Program-made: the position numbers and the translations under genes
Notes under the pieces: model-generated
Told to the model about the DNA's origin: nothing
Seen by the model: only the letters and a program-made list of their open reading frames with translations
The model's database searches: none
Assembly: GCA_938039195.1 (NCBI GenBank)
Contig: CALHVK010000056.1
Coordinates: forward strand, 1-10,800
DNA from: an uncultured Carnobacteriaceae bacterium
Lineage (GTDB): Bacteria > Bacillota > Bacilli > Lactobacillales > Aerococcaceae
DNA length: 10,800 nt
Direction of reading: 5' to 3'
In this document: positions 1 through 6,396 of the stretch, in pieces
Numbering within the stretch: position 1 is the first letter of the stretch
Layout of the letters: each line of letters starts with the position of its first letter

Positions 1-2906
1 GCAAGATAATCCCCCTTTTCATTCACTTTCCGAACCTTAAGGGTATACAGTTTCAATTCAGGATTATTCACCGTTGGTGGGGTTGGTGGGATGACCTTGT
101 TAATAAAGGTTTTCTTGGCACCATAAGAAACCACAGCTTGGATCGCATTTGAAGCCTCATCTTTTGTGACGGTAACTGTGACATCAACTTGCCCTTCATC
201 ATATTGGATGTTTGCCTTATCAGCTGGTAGGACTTCTTTAATGGTATATTGATGAGTACCAATCGTGTCTTCTGTGTAGGCAATCGGATCAAATGTCACC
301 GTACCATCCGCAGCGTTTTGTTTTGTTTGAAGGACAGTTCCATTTGCATCCAAGAGGTTAAAGCTAAATTCCCCACCTTGAAGGTCACGGCCTTCTAGAA
401 TTTTACTTGTGGTAATTTGTTTTTCACTTGGAGTTGGAGGTGTCGGAGGTGTATACGTGTTGGTAAAAGTAAGGGTATCCATCTTACTATCGTATTTCAC
501 ATCCGCATTCAATTGTCCATTTGCATCTTTTGTGACAGTTACGGTTACAGTATGAACAGATTCGTCATAAGCAATAGCGGATTCTGGCGAAGCTGGTTTT
601 TGTTCATCGATTGTGTAGGTGAAAGTACCAGCCTTGCTAAAGGTTACTGGATTGAAGAGAATATCCCCATTCTCATCGTTTGTCTTGGTATCAAGGAGCT
701 TACCATCTTGATCCTTGAGAAGGAAAGTAAACTCATTTGCTTTTAGGGTGCGATCGCTCGTACCATTGATAGCCAATACTTTTTTCGCCTTAAATTGAGC
801 GGTTGTTGGTTTCTCCGTTGGAGGAACTGGAGTTGGTGTTGGTGGAGTCGGAGGTGTTTTCGTATTTGTAAAGGTATCACCTTTTTCAGTATCTCCACCT
901 GAGTAAGTCACAGTAGGGACGAGTTTGTCGTTTACTTTCTTCACATCGACAGTAGCAGTAATAGTTTGGTTGCTATAGTTGATAGAAGCATCCGTACCTT
1001 TGTTTTCGGTAATGGTGTAAGTATGTGTTCCTTCTGCAGTATAAGAAAGTTCCTTAAAGGTTACAGTACCATTCGCTTTATTTTTAGCAGTTTCAAGGGT
1101 AGTTTCGCCTTCTTTCAAGACAAATTCAAATTGATCGTCTGCCAACGGTAAGCTTGTTTCACCTTCTTTAAAGAGCTTTTTCACTTGAAGTGTAGCTTTT
1201 GCACTTTCTGTTTTAGGAGCTTCTTTTTTGTTGGTGAAGGTAGCTGTGTCAGTTTGACCATCGGAGTAGTTGATTTGTTCTACAACCAAGGCGTTGTCTT
1301 TTTCAACCACTACAACTGTAGCTGTGATAGTTTTATCACTGTAGGTAATGGTCTTGTCCGTACCTTTTGTTTCAGTGATTTTATAGTTGAATGTTCCTGC
1401 CTGGTCTACAGTGATGTTATCAAAAGTAATCGAACCATCTTCTTTGTTCTTAGCTGTACCAACAACTTTATTGTTTGAATCTTTTGCAACAAACTCAAAG
1501 TCATCGCCCTTGAGTTCCCCACCTTCAAATGCTTTTTTAAGGTTTAAGGTCACCTTAGCATTTGAAACTTTTGGTTTAGTTGACGTATTGACAACTTTGA
1601 TGACATTTGCATCATCAATTTTTTCAACTTTAGAAGTGTAACCTTCAGGTGTGTTTGTTTCCACTACTGAGTACTCAATCTTCTTACCGTCTTTGATACC
1701 AGGTAATTTTGTAAATTCTGCCTTCCAACCAGAAGCTTTTGTAAGAGTTTGTGTCATCCCTTCCAAGGCTTGGCCGTCAGCATACAATTGAACAGTGATA
1801 TCTTTACGGTCAGCTTCGCTATCTCCAACCCATTCTTTTTGAACGGTCACAGTTGTGTCACCAGATACCCAGAATTTCAACTCAGTGTTGTTCCAGAAAG
1901 CTGGATCTTCTTGAGGAGTTGTAATTTCGTCAGCTTTCAATGTAGCGTTGTTGTCTACGCGAATAGTAGTCTTAGGAATTAATGTTTGGTATTCAATGAT
2001 TAATTCTTCGTCTGTAGCTGTTTTGAAAACATCACTGACATCTGATAAATTCACAGTAAATCCATTACCGTCAGCATCGAATTTCACATGTTGCCAGAAG
2101 TCCCATCCTGAAGCAACCACTTGTCCACCTTTTCTTAATGTGAAGGATGGTTTCAAGTAAGTTCCCACGAAGAATTCACTTGCTGCATGGTTCGCAGCTG
2201 GAGCAAAAGTGATTTTAGAGTACTCTACCGCTGGAGCTTGAATACGGTCTGTTACAACTGGATTTGTCAATGCTTGTTTTTTGCCATCTCCATTGATACG
2301 GATGAACCATTTTGTAAGATAGTAGTCATCTCCAACATTCATCCATGCATAGTTTTCAGATGCATCTAATTTGAATTGCTTAGTAACATAGTCCCCAGTA
2401 AGGTTATATTTATTGATCACAGATTCAAATACGCCAGGTCCATCAGGACGAGTGATGACAACGGATTCTGAACCGACTTTAGAAGTGGCAGTCTTGTTTC
2501 CAGGATTTCCTGGTGTGTTATCCCATTCCGCTTTGTATGAGAATCCACCTTTTACGTTTTGGTTCATGGATTCGATTGCTTTTTTGAAAGTAAAAGTAAT
2601 CTTTTTACCTGTCATCGAAACAGTCGCCACTTCAGCACCGTTTGCTTGTAGTGATTGTGTTGCGATTTCAGTGATATTGACACCTTCTGGAGCGTCGATT
2701 GTGAAAGTGTCACCTTCTTTAACAGATTTACCTGTTAAATCCCAGTCGAAAGAAAATGCTACCTTTTGACCAGCTGCTGTTGCTTTTAAGTTTGACACTG
2801 TTGGTGTTACTGTAGCCGCGTTAACCGGTTGCATTAACGTTAATCCTAAAATCGCCCATGCAATCATTGCAACAAAAGCTACTGTTTTCTTGAAGCTAGA
2901 TTTCAT
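1..2906 (-). CDS. Large cell-surface adhesin / pilin-like protein with isopeptide domains (C-terminal part outside window)
   Basis: Seen: an uninterrupted frame of 968 codons from ATG at 2906 to the window edge, missing its 3' end. Residues 1-30 form a signal peptide (basic start, hydrophobic core, VNA|A cleavage site; no YSIRK motif). Residues about 32-155 and 155-350 look like paired immunoglobulin-like adhesion domains of MSCRAMM proteins (WDLTGK and GDTFTI motifs; an NNATLKADE stretch near the end of the second). Residues 351-441 are a Cna_B domain with a plausible isopeptide triad K357, E416, N440. Four Spy0128-like isopeptide domains follow (451-936), then a Pro-rich linker and the start of another Cna_B/SpaA-like domain (from about 951). 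Family knowledge: such proteins are exported, crosslinked internally by Lys-Asn bonds and anchored by sortase, and bind host matrix or form pili. The LPXTG signal, if present, is outside the window, and no sortase is visible, so pilin versus monomeric adhesin is undecided. The ribosome binding site (GGAGGA, 2916-2911) lies in the end of the upstream GtrA-like gene. The binding partner is unknown. Confidence 0.9.
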   Translation of the reverse strand, partial: MKSSFKKTVAFVAMIAWAILGLTLMQPVNAATVTPTVSNLKATAAGQKVAFSFDWDLTGKSVKEGDTFTIDAPEGVNITEIATQSLQANGAEVATVSMTGKKITFTFKKAIESMNQNVKGGFSYKAEWDNTPGNPGNKTATSKVGSESVVITRPDGPGVFESVINKYNLTGDYVTKQFKLDASENYAWMNVGDDYYLTKWFIRINGDGKKQALTNPVVTDRIQAPAVEYSKITFAPAANHAASEFFVGTYLKPSFTLRKGGQVVASGWDFWQHVKFDADGNGFTVNLSDVSDVFKTATDEELIIEYQTLIPKTTIRVDNNATLKADEITTPQEDPAFWNNTELKFWVSGDTTVTVQKEWVGDSEADRKDITVQLYADGQALEGMTQTLTKASGWKAEFTKLPGIKDGKKIEYSVVETNTPEGYTSKVEKIDDANVIKVVNTSTKPKVSNAKVTLNLKKAFEGGELKGDDFEFVAKDSNNKVVGTAKNKEDGSITFDNITVDQAGTFNYKITETKGTDKTITYSDKTITATVVVVEKDNALVVEQINYSDGQTDTATFTNKKEAPKTESAKATLQVKKLFKEGETSLPLADDQFEFVLKEGETTLETAKNKANGTVTFKELSYTAEGTHTYTITENKGTDASINYSNQTITATVDVKKVNDKLVPTVTYSGGDTEKGDTFTNTKTPPTPPTPTPVPPTEKPTTAQFKAKKVLAINGTSDRTLKANEFTFLLKDQDGKLLDTKTNDENGDILFNPVTFSKAGTFTYTIDEQKPASPESAIAYDESVHTVTVTVTKDANGQLNADVKYDSKMDTLTFTNTYTPPTPPTPSEKQITTSKILEGRDLQGGEFSFNLLDANGTVLQTKQNAADGTVTFDPIAYTEDTIGTHQYTIKEVLPADKANIQYDEGQVDVTVTVTKDEASNAIQAVVSYGAKKTFINKVIPPTPPTVNNPELKLYTLKVRKVNEKGDYL
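99..1556 (-). repeat. Four tandem pilin isopeptide-linkage domains within the adhesin
   Basis: Four diverged protein-level repeats of about 110 residues: residues 451-559 (bases 1230-1556), 570-681 (864-1199), 702-816 (459-803) and 829-936 (99-422). Each has a lysine in the first strand (K457/K458, K576/K577, K708/K709, K835), a glutamate in an ITE-, IDE- or IKE-type strand (E512, E634, E768, E891) and a closing Asn (F-T/I-N motif; N559, N681, N816, N936). This is the Lys-Glu-Asn arrangement of Spy0128/FctA-type domains, which form spontaneous Lys-Asn bonds. Repeats 1 and 2 share a KGTD motif followed by a YS-x2-TITATV strand. Repeats 3 and 4 instead have a YDE-x3-VTVTVTKD pattern. Pro-rich TPPTPP-type linkers follow repeats 2, 3 and 4, but the 1-2 junction is a charged KEAPKTESA linker. 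Bond formation is inferred from conserved residues. Confidence 0.85.
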
Positions 2907-2907
2907 T

Positions 2908-3357
2908 TTATTCCTCCATTCCCTTTTCTGGCTCTTGGGCCTCATCTTGTTTGAACGCCCAAAAACGTTGTCCCACGTAATTTAATAATACGTACAAGCC
3001 CATACCAATCACGAGTGCGATATTTCCTTGTAATTTTTCTCCTGCTCCTTGGAAAAGATACAAGGCTAACGGTTTCGCAACTCCATATGCTAATAAGTAA
3101 CATACGGTCAAGTTAATCGCGAATCGGATAATGGCTGTTTGGCTGGTTTCCTTCACTTCAAATGTGTACTTTTTGTTAAGGAAATAACTAAGGATTCCTC
3201 CACATAAGTAGTTCATTGCTGAAGAGAACCAATAGTCCATCTGTAGCATATTAAAGCAGAAAAACATAATAGCCGTTCCGAACAATGTATTTATAATTCC
3301 AACGACGATAAATTTTAAGAACGTCTTATCAAATATTTTGAGTAGTTTATTTTTCAA
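2908..3357 (-). CDS. GtrA-family small membrane protein
   Basis: A 149-residue protein with four predicted membrane helices (about residues 15-36, 43-60, 76-101, 111-130). It carries the GtrA-family signatures: F-x2-VG-x2-NT in helix 1, a SYFLNKKYTF loop after helix 2 and NY-x3-RFWAF at the end of helix 4. GtrA-like proteins are thought to move or help flip polyprenyl-phosphate sugars used to glycosylate surface polymers; the substrate here is unknown. The start chosen is TTG at 3357-3355, preceded by GGAGG (3369-3365) at 7 bases. The frame stays open to 3474, but that stretch holds the rpoE terminator and a promoter, so a longer N-terminus is unlikely. The highly charged C-terminal tail (EAQEPEKGMEE) overlaps the ribosome binding site of the adhesin, whose ATG begins one base after this TAA. 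This suggests translational coupling and perhaps a shared role in surface decoration, which is inference. Confidence 0.85.
   Translation of the reverse strand: MKNKLLKIFDKTFLKFIVVGIINTLFGTAIMFFCFNMLQMDYWFSSAMNYLCGGILSYFLNKKYTFEVKETSQTAIIRFAINLTVCYLLAYGVAKPLALYLFQGAGEKLQGNIALVIGMGLYVLLNYVGQRFWAFKQDEAQEPEKGMEE
2911..2916 (-). promoter_or_regulatory. Ribosome binding site of the adhesin, inside the gtrA-like coding end
   Basis: GGAGGA on the minus strand, 4 bases before the adhesin ATG (2906-2904), formed by the last two sense codons of the gtrA-like gene. Its TAA stop (2910-2908) lies between the site and the ATG. Ribosomes ending on the first gene would be placed directly at the second start. 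Confidence 0.8.
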
Positions 3358-3390
3358 ATTGTTTCCTCCAAATTTACCCTCATCAGGTAT

Positions 3391-3420
3391 ATTATACACC
3401 TTTTTCACAAAAAAGCACAA
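3391..3420 (-). promoter_or_regulatory. Candidate sigma-A promoter for the gtrA-like gene and adhesin
   Basis: On the minus strand a -35-like TTGTGC (3420-3415) is followed after 18 bases by a perfect -10 TATAAT (3396-3391). The predicted transcript starts near 3384, giving a leader of about 27 bases before the TTG start with a strong GGAGG. The -35 element is the downstream arm of the rpoE terminator stem, so the promoter sits inside the terminator. Sequence match only. Confidence 0.6.
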
Positions 3421-3450
3421 CTTACGAACAATTTTTTTCATAAGTTGTGC
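3409..3450 (-). terminator. Rho-independent terminator of rpoE
   Basis: A perfect 10-bp stem, GCACAACTTA (minus, 3450-3441) with TAAGTTGTGC (3424-3415), has a 16-base loop and is followed on the minus strand by six T (3414-3409). It begins 27 bases after the rpoE stop. A run of seven T follows the stem on the plus strand too, so it could work in both directions. Confidence 0.8.
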
Positions 3451-3477
3451 CAATTTTTTTCTATTTAATTCCAAAGA

Positions 3478-4095
3478 TTACTCTTCTTCGTCTTCTTCGT
3501 CGAATTCTTTATCTAACTCTTCGTCATCGATGATAATTAAGTCTTCTTCTACACTTACTTCGTCTACTAAGTCTTCATCAGCACCTAGTTCGTTCAAGTC
3601 AGAACGGTAAGCATCGATTTCGTCTTCCTCTTCGACATCGTCGTCAAGATCCACATCGATATCGTCGTCTAAGTCATCGCTATCAAGATCTTCGTCATCG
3701 ATAAGTTCTTCATCTTCTGGATCATCATCGTTGTAGTCGATAAGGTCATCGCTACCGAATGCATTGACTTTCTTACGTTTCTTACGAGGTTTCTTCACTT
3801 CTTCATCTTCCATAGATGTCGCGATTTCTTCATCGATAGAATCGATTGGATACCAAGCGCGTAAGCCCCAACGGTTATCTCCAAGTGAGATAAAGCTTCC
3901 GTCGATATTTAAATCTGTATAGAAGCGTGTCATACGTGATTCTAACGCTTCGTCACTTAATTCCATGTATTCTTGAATTTCTACTAATAATTGGTTGAAA
4001 TCTAAAACTTCATTCTTAGCTTCTAAAATAGCATGCGCTACTTCGACCATTGATAATTCGTTTTTATTAATGCCATCGAGTTTCTTTAATTCCAA
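3478..4095 (-). CDS. rpoE: DNA-directed RNA polymerase subunit delta
   Basis: A 205-residue protein. Residues 1-90 form the HARE-HTH domain of the delta subunit (it starts MELKKLDGINKNELSMVEVA and includes the GDNRWGLR-x-WYP core at 72-83). A short basic tract follows (101-109, KKPRKKRKK), then a disordered tail of almost only Asp and Glu from about 115 to the end, broken by a few hydrophobic residues. Family knowledge: delta is a Firmicute-specific RNA polymerase accessory factor that weakens non-specific DNA binding, speeds recycling and tunes sensitivity to initiating nucleotides; in Bacillus subtilis an equivalent lysine tract next to the acidic tail is important. The start is TTG at 4095-4093 with AAGGAAG upstream; no in-frame ATG is close. 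It has its own candidate promoter and terminator, so it is probably monocistronic. The D/E tail is encoded by GA-rich, low-complexity DNA. Confidence 0.96.
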   Translation of the reverse strand: MELKKLDGINKNELSMVEVAHAILEAKNEVLDFNQLLVEIQEYMELSDEALESRMTRFYTDLNIDGSFISLGDNRWGLRAWYPIDSIDEEIATSMEDEEVKKPRKKRKKVNAFGSDDLIDYNDDDPEDEELIDDEDLDSDDLDDDIDVDLDDDVEEEDEIDAYRSDLNELGADEDLVDEVSVEEDLIIIDDEELDKEFDEEDEEE

Positions 4096-4127
4096 TGGTT
4101 ACACTTCCTTTCCTGTTCATCCTAAAC

Positions 4128-4157
4128 AGTATAGCACAGATTCTTCATATTGTGCTA
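4128..4157 (-). promoter_or_regulatory. Candidate extended -10 promoter of rpoE with overlapping inverted repeat
   Basis: The minus strand shows TGCTATACT, an extended -10 (TATACT at 4133-4128). At 17 bases upstream is a weak -35-like AGCACA (4156-4151). The arms TAGCACA (4157-4151) and TGTGCTA (4138-4132) form a 7-bp inverted repeat with a 12-base spacer, exactly covering the region between -35 and -10. It may be an operator, or a weak hairpin ending the upstream DUF1934 transcript. It has no T tract, so a classical terminator is unlikely. Confidence 0.5.
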
Positions 4158-4172
4158 CTTTAGAGAGATTTT

Positions 4173-4592
4173 TTATGCATTTTCTCCTGTTTGTAAATGG
4201 AACGTCACAAGCGAGCTTGTAATCAGCTGTCTTTGTTGGAATAACTGATATTCCAGAACCACTAGCACCGTCTCTTCTGTTTCTTCCACGTGTAGTTGTT
4301 TTGTCTGAATATCAAAATGCATTTGTCGACCAGCACCTAATTCATAAATCCCTTTAGTTGCCTTTATTTTATTGAATTCCATTTTACTACGCGCATCGCC
4401 TTGACGATGAAGTGTCACATGCGGCACTTCCCCCGTCGTGTCGATTTCTACTTTCACACGCGTATTTGTCTCATCCTCTACATAACTAAGCACAAAACCA
4501 GAGTCCTTACGAAGACGCGTCGCATCCGCAAGCATCCGCTGCTTCATCGTTTCCCCGCCTTGACTCAAAACCGTCTCAATCGTTAACTTCAC
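4173..4592 (-). CDS. DUF1934 domain protein (YwiB-like)
   Basis: A 139-residue soluble protein that starts VKLTIET (GTG at 4592-4590). It fits the DUF1934/YwiB family, small beta-barrel proteins of Firmicutes of unknown biochemical role often encoded beside rpoE. Visible family-like features are alternating beta strands, a YVEDE-x6-VKVEI strand pair, a YELGAGRQ-like turn at about 92-99 and a C-terminal run of valine-rich strands (VLVVLEYQL). A GAGAGGGGGA ribosome binding site lies just upstream of the GTG. The frame extends 14 codons upstream to 4634 (MPAKNPERER), but that part includes the ribosome binding site itself, so I reject it. No clear promoter is visible; the large inverted-repeat element lies directly upstream. 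rpoE starts 77 bases downstream and seems to have its own promoter. Confidence 0.85.
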   Translation of the reverse strand: MKLTIETVLSQGGETMKQRMLADATRLRKDSGFVLSYVEDETNTRVKVEIDTTGEVPHVTLHRQGDARSKMEFNKIKATKGIYELGAGRQMHFDIQTKQLHVEETEETVLVVLEYQLFQQRQLITSSLVTFHLQTGENA

Positions 4593-4688
4593 ATTCCATC
4601 CCCCTCTCTCCCTTTCTGGATTTTTAGCGGGCAAGCAAACTCTGCGCTCTAACCCCTATTCCAAAAAGGTTTCTAAATTCAAAAAATC
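4593..4688. other. Leader region of the DUF1934 gene without a recognised feature
   Basis: These 96 bases lie between the GTG start of the DUF1934 gene and the inverted repeat. They hold the ribosome binding site and a TTGAAT that could serve as -35 (minus, 4682-4677), but the expected -10 position reads ATAGGG, so I do not call a promoter. Confidence 0.5.
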
Positions 4689-4760
4689 TTTGATGGCGGA
4701 GAATCCTACGGAACTTTTTGAGAGGGAGAACCTTACGGATGTTATAAAAACAGTTATGGG

Positions 4761-4781
4761 AATTCGTATTAAATGCGAATT
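4761..4781. repeat. Small hairpin inside the palindromic element
   Basis: A 21-base near-palindrome: AATTCGTAT and ATGCGAATT form a 9-bp stem (one G-T pair) around a 3-base loop. It lies next to the larger central hairpin and within the outer inverted arms. No function can be assigned. Confidence 0.6.
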
Positions 4782-4782
4782 A

Positions 4783-4814
4783 GAGGGCGTAAGGAAATTT
4801 TTCCCTACGCCCTC
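4783..4814. repeat. Central 15-bp hairpin of the palindromic element
   Basis: GAGGGCGTAAGGAAA (4783-4797) pairs with 4800-4814 over 15 positions with one mismatch (4792/4805) and a 2-base loop. It is not followed by a T tract on the minus strand, so it is not a standard terminator for gatB, though a transcript would fold strongly here and the hairpin could protect the gatB mRNA 3' end. Confidence 0.7.
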
Positions 4815-4951
4815 TTTGAGGCTTTAAAGGTGAGAGACCATAGGCTCGAACCGGTACCTCATAACAGTTTTTATAACAGCAATCCGTAAGGATTCGAACC
4901 CTCAAAAAGAATCCGAAAAATTCGAAGCCATCAAAAATATATATGTTTATT

Positions 4952-6382
4952 TTAGTATTTCGCTAACTCTTGTTGTAATAGTTGGTTTACAACGCCAGGG
5001 TTTGCTTTCCCTTTCGTTTGCTTCATAATCTGCCCAACTAAGAATCCAACAGCACGGTCTTTACCATTCTTGAAGTCTTCAATCGACTGTGCATTGTTCG
5101 CCAACACATCTTGAATAATCGGTAATAACTGAGCAGGATCACTCAATTGAACCATACCGTGTTTTTCAACAACGCCTTTTGCAGTTCCGCCTTCTTCAGC
5201 TAATAACAAGAAGACTTTCTTCGCTAATTTCGAACTGATTGTTCCGTCTGCGATTAATTGAATCATTTCTGCTAAGCTTTCTGGCGTTAACTTCAAGTCT
5301 TTCAATTCTAATTTCTTGCTGTTCATGTGCGCTGAGATGTCACCCATTAACCAGTTTGAAGCTTGTTTAGGGTCGGCACCCGCAGCAACTGTTGCATCGA
5401 AGAAATCAGACATTTCTTTTGTTAATGTTAATACCATTGCATCATATTCTGGTAAGCCAAATTCGCTCACATAACGTTCACGACGTTTGCTTGGCATTTC
5501 AGGAATCGAAGCACGCACTTCTTCAATCCATTCATTTGAGATTTGGAAGTTTGGTAGGTCTGGTTCTGGGAAGTAACGGTAGTCACTTGAACCTTCTTTG
5601 ACACGCATTAAGATAGTTTGACCAGTCGCATCATCAAAACGACGTGTTTCTTGTAGGATTTCTCCTCCATTACGTAGAACGTTCGCTTGACGAACTTCTT
5701 CGAACGCTAACCCTTTACGGACGTTGTTAAATGAGTTTAAGTTTTTCAACTCAGTTTTTGTTCCGAATTTTTCTTGACCATAAGGACGGATTGAAATGTT
5801 CGCGTCACAACGCATTGAACCTTCTTCCATCTTCACGTCAGAAACACCCGTAAACATGATGATTTGACGAAGTGCTTCAAGGTACGCATACGCTTCTTCC
5901 GGAGAACGCATATCCGCTTCTGATACGATTTCAATCAGTGGTGTTCCTTGACGGTTTAAGTCCACATAAGAGAATCCGTCTGTTCCGTGCGTATTTTTAC
6001 CCGCATCTTCTTCAAGGTGAACACGTTCAATACGAATGCGTTTTGTTTGCCCTTCTACTTCGATATCAATCCAGCCATCATGACCGATTGGGTAATCGAA
6101 TTGAGAAATTTGGTACGCTTTTGGATTATCAGGGTAGAAATAGTTTTTACGGTCGAATTTTGTATCTTGAGAAATAGTACAGTTCAACGCAAGAGCTGCA
6201 CGCATTCCGAATTCTAACGCACGTTTATTCACGACAGGAAGAACCCCTGGGTATCCCCAGTCGATGACGTTTGTGTTTGTATTTGGTTCCGCACCGAAAT
6301 GCGCTGGTGATGGAGAGAACATTTTTGAATCAGTTTTTAATTCAACGTGGCACTCTAAACCAATAATTGTTTCAAAGTTCAT
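4952..6382 (-). CDS. gatB: Aspartyl/glutamyl-tRNA(Asn/Gln) amidotransferase subunit B
   Basis: A 476-residue, full-length GatB. GatCAB converts misacylated Glu-tRNA(Gln), and Asp-tRNA(Asn) in species lacking AsnRS, to the cognate amide forms; GatB activates the tRNA-bound acid with ATP and receives ammonia from GatA. The N-terminal cradle domain carries the starting GLECHVEL motif (E10, H12), KNYFYPDNPKAYQISQ (79-94), E124/E125, and the signature YVDLNRQGTPLIEIVSEAD (139-157, E151). H12, E125 and E151 match metal-binding positions known for GatB. YRYFPEPDLP is also present. The C-terminal third is the helical and YqeY-like tRNA-binding domain, ending in FLVGQIMKQTKGKANP. The ATG at 6382 has AAGGAGGA overlapping the gatA stop, 14 bases after gatA; it is the last gene of the operon. 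No T-tract terminator follows; the large inverted repeat comes right after the stop. Confidence 0.98.
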   Translation of the reverse strand: MNFETIIGLECHVELKTDSKMFSPSPAHFGAEPNTNTNVIDWGYPGVLPVVNKRALEFGMRAALALNCTISQDTKFDRKNYFYPDNPKAYQISQFDYPIGHDGWIDIEVEGQTKRIRIERVHLEEDAGKNTHGTDGFSYVDLNRQGTPLIEIVSEADMRSPEEAYAYLEALRQIIMFTGVSDVKMEEGSMRCDANISIRPYGQEKFGTKTELKNLNSFNNVRKGLAFEEVRQANVLRNGGEILQETRRFDDATGQTILMRVKEGSSDYRYFPEPDLPNFQISNEWIEEVRASIPEMPSKRRERYVSEFGLPEYDAMVLTLTKEMSDFFDATVAAGADPKQASNWLMGDISAHMNSKKLELKDLKLTPESLAEMIQLIADGTISSKLAKKVFLLLAEEGGTAKGVVEKHGMVQLSDPAQLLPIIQDVLANNAQSIEDFKNGKDRAVGFLVGQIMKQTKGKANPGVVNQLLQQELAKY

Positions 6383-6396
6383 GTCATTGTTCCTCC

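Larger units (their letters stand above)
4689..4935. repeat. Large imperfect inverted repeat, possible MITE-like or dispersed intergenic element
   Basis: Two arms of about 70-76 bases, left 4689-4758 and right 4860-4935, match in inverted orientation in blocks: TTTGATGGC (4689-4697) with 4927-4935; CTTTTTGAG (4714-4722) with 4901-4909; CCTTACGGAT (4731-4740) with 4882-4891; and an 18-base block (4741-4758) with 4860-4877 with one mismatch. Between the arms lie two more hairpins (4761-4781 and 4783-4814). There is no reading frame of note. The structure occupies most of the gap between gatB and the DUF1934 gene and resembles small non-autonomous mobile elements or BOX/RUP-like repeats, but copy number cannot be judged from one window. 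No clear target-site duplication is seen beyond A-rich flanks. Confidence 0.75.

Noticed and set aside
68..292. A minus-strand frame of 74 codons at the left edge.
   Set aside because: It lies in another frame of the same strand within the adhesin isopeptide repeat 4 and has no family resemblance.
966..2769. Plus-strand reading frames of 60-118 codons across the adhesin gene.
   Set aside because: They are antisense to a convincing long coding frame, have no ribosome binding sites or recognisable domains, and reflect the codon bias of the real gene.
3338..3610. A plus-strand frame rich in serine opposite the rpoE end.
   Set aside because: Its serine runs are the reverse complement of the Asp/Glu tail codons of rpoE, and it crosses the terminator.
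3464..4095. An exact 11-base direct repeat (TTGGAATTAAA on the minus strand) at both ends of rpoE, 4095-4085 and 3474-3464.
   Set aside because: It is short and AT-rich, and one copy is the start of the rpoE coding sequence. With no other sign of insertion it is most simply chance.
4783..4814. The central hairpin as a rho-independent terminator for gatB.
   Set aside because: No T tract follows on the minus strand, and the hairpin is more than 130 bases after the gatB stop inside a larger palindrome.
4843..4950. A possible tRNA gene on the minus strand, suggested by T-loop-like motifs.
   Set aside because: No 7-bp acceptor stem, D-arm or anticodon arm can be formed at the right distances from either motif.
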